From the NCBI RefSeq assembly GCF_019334305.1, contig NZ_JAHWGH010000014.1, positions 434,001-498,000 of the forward strand: 64,000 nt of DNA, written 5' to 3'. Position 1 is the first letter of the stretch. Each line of letters begins with the position of its first letter. The translations under genes and the position numbers were made by a program. The notes under the pieces were generated by a model, which ran no database searches, was not told where the DNA came from, and worked only from the letters and a program-made list of their open reading frames with translations. The DNA is from Rossellomorea orangium. GTDB taxonomy: Bacteria > Bacillota > Bacilli > Bacillales > Bacillaceae_B. Below are positions 16,934-25,369 of this stretch, one piece after another.

Positions 16934-17671
16934 TTATGCCAATGCCTCACCCTCCTCCAACACCCTTTTCCGCAGTTCCTGAATAAACGGCTCAGCATTT
17001 TCCATATAAATTAATGCCTTCTCTACCATCTTCCTCTGCCCGAAATACCCTCTCGCCTCAATCGGTTCCTTGAAGATGATTTCATACCTCAACTCATCGA
17101 TCATCCCGAATACCCGGGTAAACACCCTCGGCAGCATGGCGACATGAAACACATTCTTCTCATGGATGATCCCTCCGCTTTTTGCATATTGTGTCCTTGC
17201 CGGCTGGATGGATGCGACATCTTCCAGTTGAAAATCAAGAGATCTTCGCACACCGACGTTCATCAGCACCTGGCGACCTTTGAACATAATCGGTGCGTTG
17301 CGGATGAGATTATAGTCCCCGAGAATATAGAGGATACTGTAGATATGCAGGACGACGAGGATATCCGCCCGGAGTGGATCCACGTCCTTTAAATAGTAAT
17401 GAAAGGCGAACGCTTCGATCACCTGTTCATGAAGAAGGGCGATGAAGAGCCAGAAGTAGTTTGAGCCTTTGTGAAAAGCATACCTTCCTTCCGCAGGTTT
17501 CACTTTCCAACGGAACAACGCATAGTAAAACACGATCGCTTCTTTCTTAAGGATGGTGAGGAATGGATTTTTCTCCATATGTCCTTTTTTATATTTGATA
17601 AACAGGATGATGGCGCCGATGTCGGCAAGTATGATCAGGATGACAAGTGAGATGATCAGTTGAGTGTCCAA
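16934..17671 (-). CDS. Membrane protein with PH-like domain
   Basis: 245 aa from a TTG at 17671, five bases after AGGAGGG. The longer TTG at 17686 would sit inside the ribosome site. One N-terminal helix (about 4-25), two or three more at about 70-125, then a cytoplasmic half (about 135-245). Its start, APIMFKGRQVLMNVGVRRSLDFQLEDVASI, looks like the beta-sandwich of bacterial PH domains. Single gene, function unknown. A charged C-terminal helix (AEPFIQELRKRVLEEGE) closes it. Confidence 0.65.
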   Translation of the reverse strand: MDTQLIISLVILIILADIGAIILFIKYKKGHMEKNPFLTILKKEAIVFYYALFRWKVKPAEGRYAFHKGSNYFWLFIALLHEQVIEAFAFHYYLKDVDPLRADILVVLHIYSILYILGDYNLIRNAPIMFKGRQVLMNVGVRRSLDFQLEDVASIQPARTQYAKSGGIIHEKNVFHVAMLPRVFTRVFGMIDELRYEIIFKEPIEARGYFGQRKMVEKALIYMENAEPFIQELRKRVLEEGEALA

Positions 17672-17813
17672 AGTAACCCTCCTCAATCTGCGTGACTTAA
17701 TGCCTTTTGGTTTATTACTTAAAATGTAAGGGATTCATTGGAGGATGTATAGAATTAATTCCTTTATTTTGAAATAAATCCAGGTATTGTGACGGAATTG
17801 TTAATAAGAAAGA

Positions 17814-17852
17814 AAGAAGCCAGGTAGAAAACTCACCTACTGACTTCTTTCA
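17814..17852 (-). terminator. Rho-independent terminator of the RidA gene
   Basis: On the minus strand, GAAGTCAGTAGGTG faces CTACCTGGCTTC around GAGTTTT, followed by TTTCTTTCTT. One mismatch in the stem. Confidence 0.8.
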
Positions 17853-17867
17853 ATCAACTGCCTCTAT

Positions 17868-18278
17868 TCATACTCTTTTCTCAACCGCCGCGACCGCTTC
17901 AATCTCCACCAATTGGTCCCTGTATCCAAGCACCGTCACTCCCGACAATGTACTCGGGACATCATGATCACCGAACTCTTCCCTGATCGACTCCCATGCC
18001 GTCACTAAGTCGGCCTGATTGTCGGATGCGACAAGGACCCGTGTATATACTACGTCCTTCAGGGATGCGCCGCTCTCCTTCAGCACTGCCTTCATATTCT
18101 CTACACACAGCTTTGCCTGCCGTTCGTAGTCGTTGACATAAGGGACTTTTCCCTCTTCATTTAGCGGACAGGCCCCCGCCAAAAACAGGAGGTTCATGTC
18201 TGAAGGGACTCGTGATGCGTAGGCGTAATCGACCTCGGCTAACTGGTTGGAGCGAATAAAACTTATGTTTCGATTCAT
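17868..18278 (-). CDS. RidA/YjgF-family protein
   Basis: 136 aa from ATG 18278, with GGAGG upstream. It has the RidA trimer fold: FLAGACPLNEEGKVP, YERQAKLCVENMKAVLKESGASLKDVVYTRVLV, and the closing VEIEAVAAV. Classical RidA enzymes hydrolyse reactive enamine/imine intermediates using an Arg in RCQI-like context. Here the matching stretch reads VVYTRVLVAS, so the Arg may be kept, but subfamily placement is uncertain. Single gene with its own terminator. Confidence 0.85.
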   Translation of the reverse strand: MNRNISFIRSNQLAEVDYAYASRVPSDMNLLFLAGACPLNEEGKVPYVNDYERQAKLCVENMKAVLKESGASLKDVVYTRVLVASDNQADLVTAWESIREEFGDHDVPSTLSGVTVLGYRDQLVEIEAVAAVEKRV

Positions 18279-18341
18279 CTGATTTCCTCCGGATTTTGAC
18301 ATCCCTTAGAAGTTCTATTCTGAAAGACAACATTCCTTCTA

Positions 18342-19025
18342 TTAAAAGCCAAACCTCTCCTTTGCCTCTTCACTCGCACCCGGCAGGTCCATTCCTTTTT
18401 TCCAGATCAGCTTTCGATCCTTCTGTGTTCCGAAATAGACGGCCTTGATCTTCTGGCCTCGCATGCTTTCCTGGTCAGGGACATCAATGAAATCATATCC
18501 CCTTTCGAGAGTGGATAGGTGCTGTGCTTTCTCCTTCACAACCGGGCGCTTCGCCGTAATGTAGAAATCCCCGTTATCGTCCATGCTGTACTTCAATGTA
18601 TTGACGCTGTAACCATCATTTATGTTCAGGTGATACAAGATCTTCCCGTCTTCTGTTTCACCGACATCACTGATTTCCGCATTGTCTGCCGGTACGCTTG
18701 TGATCTGCCATTCAAATAAGCCGACATAAGCGAGAACCAGGACCGCTATGGACAGGGATGAGAGGAAGACGCCCTTTAGAAACGATTTCTTTCTACCCCT
18801 ATTCCACGTGGATGCCATTCCTTTGATCACGCGGTCATCTGTCGCCGGATCCGTTCCCTTTTTTTCCGGAATGGGAAGATCCGCTTTCATCCGCTCCCAT
18901 TTCAGTTGGCACTGTTTGCAGTGGGCAAGATGCTCTTCCACCATCTCCCGGCTCTCCTCACTGCATACGTCGTCCACGACCAGCGGCATCAGATCTTCAA
19001 TGATTTCACACGGTACGTCCCTCAT
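18342..19025 (-). CDS. Zinc-finger anti-sigma factor
   Basis: 227 aa. The N-terminal ZAS motif H32-x3-C36-x2-C39 (EEHLAHCKQCQ) is the sigma-binding domain. One membrane helix lies at about 82-105. The outside domain (about 108-227) is beta-rich, of unknown type, with YHLNINDGYSVNTLKYS and KAVYFGTQKDRKLIWKKG. Its ATG overlaps the sigma gene stop by 4 bases, the normal layout of an ECF sigma/anti-sigma pair. It would hold the sigma at the membrane until an envelope signal releases it. The signal is unknown. Confidence 0.88.
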   Translation of the reverse strand: MRDVPCEIIEDLMPLVVDDVCSEESREMVEEHLAHCKQCQLKWERMKADLPIPEKKGTDPATDDRVIKGMASTWNRGRKKSFLKGVFLSSLSIAVLVLAYVGLFEWQITSVPADNAEISDVGETEDGKILYHLNINDGYSVNTLKYSMDDNGDFYITAKRPVVKEKAQHLSTLERGYDFIDVPDQESMRGQKIKAVYFGTQKDRKLIWKKGMDLPGASEEAKERFGF

Positions 19026-19507
19026 CTTCCATCCTCCTTCAATACGTCCTGTAGTTTTTGTTTGGCCCGGTAATACGTGACCCTGCCCCAGCTCTCCGTC
19101 TTTCCGAACAGCTCGCTGATTTCCCTGAATGAGAGCTCCCCGAAGATCCGCAGGGTGAACACTTCCTTGTAAGGGTCGGCTAGCCTATGCAGGGCTTTGT
19201 GCACGCGGAAGGCTTCTTCTTTCTGTTCCATCAGCTTTTCGATGACGATGTCACCAGGGAGATCCTGCAACTCTTCCGTCGCATGTCTCTTCTCTCTGGA
19301 GTGATGGGTGAAGTAGGTATTCTTGGCGATTTGGCAGAGCCACACGCTCATCTTGCACTGCCCCTTGAATCCGTCCATCCCTTTCAATGCTTTAAAAAAC
19401 GTCTCCTGAGTGATTTCTTCCGCCAGCTTCTCATCCCGGCTCAAGGAGAGTACAAACGCGTACACTTCCCGGAAATATTGCTCATAAATCCTTAAAAAAT
19501 CTGTCAC
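19022..19507 (-). CDS. ECF-type RNA polymerase sigma factor
   Basis: 161 aa from GTG 19507. Region 2 reads YFREVYAFVLSLSRDEKLAEEITQETFFKAL, then WLCQIAKNTYF. Region 4 reads LADPYKEVFTLRIFGELSFREISELFGKTESWGRVTYYRAKQKL, with a helix-turn-helix. It has the usual size for the ECF group. Paired with the overlapping zinc anti-sigma gene. A promoter with ECF-like elements lies just upstream, suggesting it activates its own operon. Confidence 0.9.
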   Translation of the reverse strand: MTDFLRIYEQYFREVYAFVLSLSRDEKLAEEITQETFFKALKGMDGFKGQCKMSVWLCQIAKNTYFTHHSREKRHATEELQDLPGDIVIEKLMEQKEEAFRVHKALHRLADPYKEVFTLRIFGELSFREISELFGKTESWGRVTYYRAKQKLQDVLKEDGR

Positions 19508-19531
19508 CCGCCTGCCTCCCTTCCTATGTAA

Positions 19532-19557
19532 GACTATGGTGAAGTCATTTTGTTACA
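19532..19557 (-). promoter_or_regulatory. Candidate ECF autoregulatory promoter
   Basis: On the minus strand, TGTAAC, 16 bases, AGTC. This has the AAC / GTC core and spacing of many ECF promoters, 25 bases before the sigma start. It is not an exact consensus. Confidence 0.45.
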
Positions 19558-19560
19558 AAA

Positions 19561-19633
19561 AAGTACCACGGGGTCAGGTCCCTTGGTCTCGCCTCACAAA
19601 AAAGAACCAACGGACCTGTCCCCCCGGCTCCCC
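19561..19633. repeat. Two facing GGGAC-type elements, CCAAGG flavour
   Basis: GTACCACGGGGTCAGGTCCCTTGGT, then AACCAACGGACCTGTCCCCCCGGCT. The halves are roughly inverted to each other. They lie between the divergent sigma and YitT genes. Confidence 0.75.
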
Positions 19634-19677
19634 ATGTGCTATAGTATCCTAGTATTCAACGAGAACGGAGTGATGAT

Positions 19678-20511
19678 ATGAATACAACTGTAAAAGAAAT
19701 AACATTGATTATTATTGGCTCCTTATTCTTTGCCCTCGGGGTCAATTTGTTTGCCATCCCGAATGAACTTGGGGAAGGCGGCGTAACCGGGATTTCCATG
19801 ACCCTCTATTATGTATTGGATTGGTCGCCGGGTATCACGAACTTCGTCATGAACGGGATCCTGCTCGCGATCGGATATAAGGTCTTAAATAAACGGGTGA
19901 CATGGTACACCATGCTAGCCATCTTCTTTACCTCCCTCTTCATCCAATTGACGGAAGGGATGGGAAATTCCGTCGACATCATGCTCGGCACCGTATTTGC
20001 CGGCGTGTTCATCGGGATCGGCCTTGGCCTTGTGCTGCGTTCAGGCGGGACGACGGGTGGGTCAACGATCATTGCCCGCATGCTCAATCAACAATTCGGC
20101 TGGGCTGTCAGTACAACCATGTTCGTGTTCGATATCCTCGTTGTGCTCGGTTCCTCGTTCGTCATCGGAGTCGAGAATACGATGTACACCGGTATCTCCA
20201 TCTATATCAGCACGAAGATCTTAGATTATCTGATTGATGGATTCGATACACGTAAAGCGGTTACGATCATTTCTCAGGATACCGATGCCATCGCGGAGAA
20301 AGTGAGCGCTGAAATGGACCGTGGCGTCACCGTCATCAATGCAAGAGGCCATTATTCAAAGGCATCCAAAGATATTCTATATGTTGTCATCAATAAGCAG
20401 GAGCTCTTCTTACTGAAGAAAATGATCCAGCAGATCGATGAGAAAGCATTCGTTGTCGTACACGATGTTCGAGATGTGTTCGGGGAAGGATTTACGTTTC
20501 CTAAGACGTAA
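19678..20511 (+). CDS. YitT-family membrane protein (DUF161-DUF2179)
   Basis: 277 aa. Five or six membrane helices in residues 5-200, with the family phrases GVNLFAIPNELGEGGVTGIS and GLGLVLRSGGTTGGSTIIARML. They are followed by a cytoplasmic DUF2179 domain (about 215-275) with RGVTVINARGHYSK and VVHDVRDVFGEGF. Bacillus genomes carry several paralogues (YitT, YqfU, YpjC, YvjA), none with a settled role. The ATG follows ACGGAG. Single gene, closed by a tandem pair of GGGAC palindromes. Confidence 0.9.
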   Translation: MNTTVKEITLIIIGSLFFALGVNLFAIPNELGEGGVTGISMTLYYVLDWSPGITNFVMNGILLAIGYKVLNKRVTWYTMLAIFFTSLFIQLTEGMGNSVDIMLGTVFAGVFIGIGLGLVLRSGGTTGGSTIIARMLNQQFGWAVSTTMFVFDILVVLGSSFVIGVENTMYTGISIYISTKILDYLIDGFDTRKAVTIISQDTDAIAEKVSAEMDRGVTVINARGHYSKASKDILYVVINKQELFLLKKMIQQIDEKAFVVVHDVRDVFGEGFTFPKT

Positions 20512-20514
20512 GCT

Positions 20515-20586
20515 TGTACCACGGGGACAGGTCCCTTGGCACCTTCGCTGTGTACCACGGGGACAGGTCCCTTGGCACCCTCGCTG
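20515..20586. repeat. 36-bp tandem duplication of a GGGAC-type element
   Basis: A unit starting TGTACCACGGGGACAGGTCC and ending TCGCTG occurs twice head to tail, with one T/C difference. Each unit folds as CCACGGGGAC/GTCCCTTGG-like. It follows the YitT stop. Confidence 0.9.
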
Positions 20587-20644
20587 GATGGAAAGGGTCT
20601 GTATCGTTACGTTAAAGTACATGTCTCGAATTAATTTAAAAAGG

Positions 20645-20920
20645 AGAACTCGCCATATGACATTTGGCGGGTTTCTTTAAAGAAGAACCTGTAAAGCAAA
20701 ATAAGCGGAGATATTCCGGTTATATTCAGAATGGAGCTTGTTTTGGGGTAAATAAGGGGAATTTTTCCGGTTATGGCCAGAAAAATCACCCCTTTTTTGT
20801 TCTTTTGAGTAAATAGGCGGAATCTTTCCGTCTATTTCAGCCTCTCTTAATCTATGATGACGAATTAACCGGAATTTTTCCGTCTATTCACCCGACCTAC
20901 AAGTGCGCCCCCTCTAGTAC
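20645..20920 (+). repeat. Tetra-hairpin intergenic element, copy B
   Basis: It fills most of the 456-bp gap 20512-20967. It opens with a hairpin, ACTCGCC...GGCGGGTTTCTTTAAAG, then ATAAGCGGAG/TTCCGGTTAT (20701-20722), GAGCTTGTTTTGGGG, ATAAGGGGAA/TTCCGGTTAT, AGAAAAATCACC, ATAGGCGGAA/TTCCGTCTAT plus TTTCAGC, TTAACCGGAA/TTCCGTCTAT, and ends AAGTGCGCCCCC. Same order as copies A and C. Confidence 0.85.
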
Positions 20921-20967
20921 AGTAGTCAATTGACAGGTCATCCAACACTTCTTCATTCTGACCTTAC

Positions 20968-21414
20968 CTACTCCATTAAAATCGGAATTTCCAGCGAACC
21001 CATTTTCGATCCATCTTTTGCTGAGTAGTAAAACAATTCAACCCTTGTGACTGATTCATTTTTAAACGTAATCGTGAATTCACCCCAGGCAGGGGCTCCA
21101 TCTGTTTGGTAGTTGCTTGTTTCCATTTCGTTTTCTCCAGCATAAAGAGCATATTGAAATACCCCTTCAAACACTCGTGCCTTCCCAGTGACCATTACTT
21201 CATCCTCAGACTGAGTGAACGCCACATCTTTAAATGCCTCATTCTCATAAACCATATCCCCTGGAACCTCTGTCTCTGACTCACTTTCCGTTGGTGAATT
21301 TACTTCTTTTGTTTCAGTGACAATCGGTTTTTCGGTTTCTTCTTTTGATTGTTGAGTATAAGCAACAAGGCCACCAATCATAAAGAATATGATGATAAAA
21401 GCCAGTTTCTTCAT
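20968..21414 (-). CDS. Gmad2-domain protein, membrane anchored
   Basis: 148 aa from ATG 21414, seven bases after AAAGGGGTG. An N-terminal hydrophobic anchor (about 2-20) and an acidic Thr/Glu/Ser linker (about 22-52) lead to an immunoglobulin-like domain (about 58-148) that fits Gmad2. Key phrases are VMVTGKARVFEGVFQYAL, GAPAWGEFTITF and ELFYYSAKDGSKMGSLEIPI. Gmad2 domains occur in spore germination (GerM-type) and other surface proteins. Here the GerM domain is absent. The role is likely at the cell or spore envelope. Single gene. Confidence 0.75.
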   Translation of the reverse strand: MKKLAFIIIFFMIGGLVAYTQQSKEETEKPIVTETKEVNSPTESESETEVPGDMVYENEAFKDVAFTQSEDEVMVTGKARVFEGVFQYALYAGENEMETSNYQTDGAPAWGEFTITFKNESVTRVELFYYSAKDGSKMGSLEIPILME

Positions 21415-21757
21415 CAATCTGCACCCCTTTTCACCATAATGGAATGGGTAAACATCTTTTTAAAGGGCTACTTTATAGCGAATATAATAAACTAATATTC
21501 GGTTCCTGAATATATTATTCTCTTGTCGGTAGTTCATTTTCGTCGGGCGAAATCCATTATTCCTTGCATACAAACGTATGACCATCTCCATGCTTCCCTC
21601 ATTTTCAATCCTTCCATTTACACCTTTTTAACAAAAAATGAGACTTTCTGCTCGGATTATCGTGAGAATCTTTACAAAAGCCCTCAGGATACTGGGTATT
21701 TTTTATGATAGATTAATAGATGCCCGGCCGGCAATTACATATCAGGAGGATTATCAC
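21415..21757. other. Gene-free stretch between divergent genes
   Basis: 343 bp of AT-rich DNA between the Gmad2 gene (minus) and the protease gene (plus). An open frame runs through its right half in phase with the protease but has no ribosome site and is not counted as coding. I could not assign a promoter. Nothing else was seen. Confidence 0.5.
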
Positions 21758-22630
21758 ATGAAGAAAACCGGACTACTTACATTATCTCTTGCTGTATCCA
21801 TGGCATTTCTGCCTGGTGCATCCAGTGCATCGACGACTGAGGCAACAATAATCGATTCACAAGGAAACACGGTCGAAATCGGACATGCATTGCCAAAATC
21901 GAAAACGAAGGGGAAGCAGACTTTCGACACTCCTTCTCACGTTGAGAACAGCACGGTAGCGGACATCCTCGATGAAAAAGGAAAGAAAATCAAAGAAAAG
22001 TCGATTAAAAAGTCAAAAGAGAAAAATCCATCATCTGAAGAGTTATTCGGTCTGTTTGACTGGTTAGGTGGAGGCGGATCCGGCGGCGGAACGACTGAGC
22101 CACCTGCAGCAACAGACCGCACCGTTACAGTACTCGTTGCCGTCGATGAAGAGTATCGCGCTGCACATCCGGATTGGCAGACCCTTACGACCAATATCAT
22201 AGAGAAAGCGGATGACGGCTTCACCCGTGATCACGGTATCGACTTTGAAATCAAAGCCTTTGCAGAGTGGGATTCGAACGGAAACAATGCTTCTGAAATC
22301 CTGCAGGACCTTGACCGTGACTTTAACGGCAATGGCTTTGACTTTGTCGCAGGCTTTACACGTGATGTGAACTTCAACTCTGGCGGCATTGCCTACGTGT
22401 ACCCTTCAGCACCAAACGGAAGTGCCATCAGCGTCAACCTTGACCAGGGAGCCGAAAACACATGGCACGCAGCCCAGCATGAATTCTCCCACAACTACGG
22501 AGCCGGTCACGACGCCCAGGGCAGCGGCATCAAGTGCATCATGAACTATGATTATTCGTATCAAGTAGACTACTGGGATCAAGAGCACGACAACCAGATC
22601 GAAGCACATAAAACGTGGTTCGGGAACTGA
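21758..22630 (+). CDS. Secreted zinc metalloprotease (metzincin, reprolysin-like)
   Basis: 290 aa from ATG 21758 (MKKTGLLTLSLAVSMAFLPG), chosen because AGGAGG lies just before it. The signal peptide is cleaved near residue 24. A basic Lys-rich propeptide-like region (about 45-92) and a Gly-rich linker (GGGGSGGG, 104-111) precede the catalytic domain (about 120-290). The zinc motif HEFSHNYGAGHD gives ligands H241, H245 and H251 with catalytic Glu 242. A Met-turn IMNY (M262) follows, so it is a metzincin. It probably degrades protein outside the cell. Single gene with terminator. Confidence 0.88.
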   Translation: MKKTGLLTLSLAVSMAFLPGASSASTTEATIIDSQGNTVEIGHALPKSKTKGKQTFDTPSHVENSTVADILDEKGKKIKEKSIKKSKEKNPSSEELFGLFDWLGGGGSGGGTTEPPAATDRTVTVLVAVDEEYRAAHPDWQTLTTNIIEKADDGFTRDHGIDFEIKAFAEWDSNGNNASEILQDLDRDFNGNGFDFVAGFTRDVNFNSGGIAYVYPSAPNGSAISVNLDQGAENTWHAAQHEFSHNYGAGHDAQGSGIKCIMNYDYSYQVDYWDQEHDNQIEAHKTWFGN

Positions 22631-22641
22631 TTGAATATGTC

Positions 22642-22672
22642 CTCCTCACAGACTCTGTGGGGAGTTTTTTTC
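22642..22672 (+). terminator. Rho-independent terminator of the protease gene
   Basis: CTCCTCACAG, ACT loop, CTGTGGGGAG, then TTTTTTT. Confidence 0.9.
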
Positions 22673-22741
22673 TTTATTACCGTATACTTCCCGTATCCAC
22701 GACCGTCAAGTATCAGCACCCTTCTCATATGACCATGCCCC

Positions 22742-22771
22742 TGCATAAATTCGCCAATTCCACACACAATA
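22742..22771 (+). promoter_or_regulatory. Candidate sigma-G promoter of ger operon 1
   Basis: TGCATA, 17 bases, CACAATA, close to the forespore consensus TGMATR / CATNMTA. It lies 30 bases before the gerA start, as expected for forespore expression. Confidence 0.6.
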
Positions 22772-22800
22772 AACAGAATCGGTGAAAGGGGGCCATGAAG

Positions 22801-24264
22801 ATGAAGAGTGGCGATAGCAACCATCAAGACTGGGTTGAAGTTCTTTCTTACTCAAATGACTTTATCCATTATCACACTTCCTTGACTGATGGAGAACCTT
22901 TTTGGATTTCCTATTATCGTACACTTGTATCTTCAGATACCTTACATAAAGATGTTCTTCCCTACATTCAGAAACAGAGTTCGTTAAGAGAGTTAAAGAG
23001 CATCATCCCCATTCAAGAAAATATTCTTACGAGTGATCGGGATGAGATCATCGAGAACCTTATGAACGGATATATGGCGATTCAAGTTCACTCCCATGAT
23101 GATGAATGTTTGTTAGTGAATATCGCCAACAATAAATTTCGTGATATTGGAATCCCCATACTGGAAGACTCTGCATTAGGTCCGAAGGCTGGATTTATAG
23201 AAGAAATTGATACAAATATCAATCTGATTCGCAAAAGATTGCCCATTTCAGACCTGACCGTCAAGGAAATGGAGGTCGGGAAATTATCGAGTACCAAAGT
23301 GGCTGTCTTGTATGTGAATGGGATCGCCGATAAGGAAAATGTCAACACCGTCGTCCAGAGGATCACAGATATTCAATATGATCATATCCAGGACAGTGCC
23401 TATATCTCCGCGATGATTGAGGATAATTCACATTCATTGTTTCCCCAGTCCATCTCAACGGAAAGACCGGACCGGGTAGCAGCTGGGCTTACGGAAGGGA
23501 AAATCATCATAGTGGTTGACGGATCACCAAACCTGGTGATTCTACCAATCACGTACATGGAATCCTTTGTCGCACTCGAAGATTATAGTTATTCCTGGAT
23601 CATCGCCAATTTCTTTCGATTGCTGAGGTTTTCGGCCATTTTCATCTCTTTTTTCATTACACCGATGTATGTGGCCATCATGACCTTTCATTACGAATTA
23701 ATACCCGCCCGTTTATTGGAGCCCCTGGTAGGGTCAAGAGCGACTGTCCCTTTCCCACCGTTTCTGGAGGCCCTGTTTTTAGAAATCATGATTGAAATGG
23801 TGAAGGAAGCAGGGATTCGTTTACCCCTGAAGATCGGGCAATCACTTGGTGTTGTAGGGGGGATTGTCATAGGGCAAGCTGTTGTGGAAGCTGGGCTTAC
23901 CAGTAATGTCTTGCTGATTTTCGTAGGGCTTGGCACATTGGCTTCATACACATCACCAGTATATAAATTTAGTAACACCATCCGCTTCATCAAATTTCCA
24001 GTCATTTTCTTTGCGGCGTGGATGGGATTATTGGGTATTTTTGTATGCTTGATTTTTGCCATCATCCATTTAATCAGGTTGACGTCACTTGGCCGCCCAT
24101 ATTTAAGCTTATACCCTTTACGAAAAACCGCACTTCAAGATTTGTGGATCAGACTACCTTTTTCTATGCAGAAAGAGAATCCCCAAAGTGTAAGACCACA
24201 AAAGAAGAAGAAATTGGTGGATAGTAAGAAGGCTCCAGAGCCGTTGAATGATTTTTATGAATAA
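22801..24264 (+). CDS. Spore germinant receptor subunit A (GerA family), operon 1
   Basis: 487 aa from ATG 22801, eight bases after AAAGGGGG. An ATG two codons upstream is too close. The N-terminal soluble domain (about 1-245) includes GFIEEIDTNINLIRKRLP and VAVLYVNGIADKENVNTVV. The membrane half (about 245-430) has STERPDRVAAGLTEGKIIIVVDGSP, FHYELIPARLL and PFPPFLEALFLEIMIEMVKEAGIRLP, all GerA hallmarks. It forms an inner-membrane receptor with its B and C partners in the spore. First gene of an A-B-C operon. The germinant cannot be told from sequence. Confidence 0.95.
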   Translation: MKSGDSNHQDWVEVLSYSNDFIHYHTSLTDGEPFWISYYRTLVSSDTLHKDVLPYIQKQSSLRELKSIIPIQENILTSDRDEIIENLMNGYMAIQVHSHDDECLLVNIANNKFRDIGIPILEDSALGPKAGFIEEIDTNINLIRKRLPISDLTVKEMEVGKLSSTKVAVLYVNGIADKENVNTVVQRITDIQYDHIQDSAYISAMIEDNSHSLFPQSISTERPDRVAAGLTEGKIIIVVDGSPNLVILPITYMESFVALEDYSYSWIIANFFRLLRFSAIFISFFITPMYVAIMTFHYELIPARLLEPLVGSRATVPFPPFLEALFLEIMIEMVKEAGIRLPLKIGQSLGVVGGIVIGQAVVEAGLTSNVLLIFVGLGTLASYTSPVYKFSNTIRFIKFPVIFFAAWMGLLGIFVCLIFAIIHLIRLTSLGRPYLSLYPLRKTALQDLWIRLPFSMQKENPQSVRPQKKKKLVDSKKAPEPLNDFYE

Positions 24265-24283
24265 TGTTATAGGGTGATGACGT

Positions 24284-25369
24284 TTGAATGTAAATATCAG
24301 GCACCAAGTGTCTCCTTATTTAGTCTTTTTTATCATATATAGTTCACAGGTCGGTGTTGGCATTCTAAGTTTCCAACGAACGATCACAATGAAAGCTGGA
24401 CATGATGCTTGGATTGGTGTGTTGGCGGCAGGCTGCCTGGTCCAAGTTTTCATTTGGGTGATGTATACACTGTTGGAGAAAGTGGATGGGGATATCATTG
24501 ACGTACATACTGCCGCCTTTGGGAAGATCTTTGGGAAATTCTTAAGTCTCTTCATTATGATTTACTATGCTTTAGCCAGCATATCGGTCTTGCTGGCATT
24601 CATCGAGATCATTCAAGTATGGATGTTTCCTGTATTGCCTACGTGGCTCATTTCCACACTGATCATGGTTTTGGTTTATTATTGCATTTCAGGAGGATTC
24701 CGAGTCGTTGCCGGCGTGTCTTTTCATTCATTTATCTATCCACAAATCCTGATCATCATCCTGTATTACTACCCATTGAAAGTGGCTCACTTTTCAAACC
24801 TCTTGCCTGTCATGAATCACTCGCTCATGGATATGCTGGACGCCGTTAAAAATTCGATGTACACCATCGCTGGTACTGAGACGTTACTAATGTTCTACCC
24901 GTTCATCAGAAACCCTGATAAATCCAAAAAGTTTGCTCATCTCGGTGTCCTTTTTACCACACTGCTCTACACCCTTTCGTGCATCGTTTCTTTAACCTAT
25001 TACAGTGAAGAACAGTTAAAGACAACGATTTGGCCGGAGCTTTCGATTACCAAGATCATTAAATTCTCTTATTTGGAGAGATTTGAATATTTGTATATCT
25101 CCATGTATTTAATCATTGTGACGGCTCTGATTGCGCTCCTGTTATGGAGCTCAAGCAGGGGGTTCAAGAAGATTTTCAATATGAAACAGAAGTATGCCCT
25201 GCTGATCACAAGCTTGGTTAGTGTAGTGATTTGCCAATTTTCAAATGAAACGGTCAAGGAGATGATTAATACATCTGTCACGCAGATGAATCTCTATATC
25301 TTTTATATTTATATCCCTCTGCTTTTGATTTATTTCACCTTGTTTAAAAGGGGGAATCAACGTGGTTAA
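24284..25369 (+). CDS. Spore germinant receptor subunit B (GerB family), operon 1
   Basis: 361 aa from TTG 24284, seven bases after AGGGTG. No ATG fits. Ten predicted membrane helices of the APC-superfamily GerB type: VSPYLVFFIIYSSQVGVGILSFQRT at the start, GRPY-like loops, and NSMYTIAGTETLLMFYPFIRNPDKSKK near the middle. The B subunit is thought to bind the germinant. The stop overlaps the C gene by 8 bases. Confidence 0.92.
   Translation: MNVNIRHQVSPYLVFFIIYSSQVGVGILSFQRTITMKAGHDAWIGVLAAGCLVQVFIWVMYTLLEKVDGDIIDVHTAAFGKIFGKFLSLFIMIYYALASISVLLAFIEIIQVWMFPVLPTWLISTLIMVLVYYCISGGFRVVAGVSFHSFIYPQILIIILYYYPLKVAHFSNLLPVMNHSLMDMLDAVKNSMYTIAGTETLLMFYPFIRNPDKSKKFAHLGVLFTTLLYTLSCIVSLTYYSEEQLKTTIWPELSITKIIKFSYLERFEYLYISMYLIIVTALIALLLWSSSRGFKKIFNMKQKYALLITSLVSVVICQFSNETVKEMINTSVTQMNLYIFYIYIPLLLIYFTLFKRGNQRG

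Noticed and set aside
20410..20622. A frame encoding a repeated GCQGTCPRGT peptide
   Set aside because: It is a translation of the 36-bp tandem palindrome repeat, a known kind of artefact, not a real protein.
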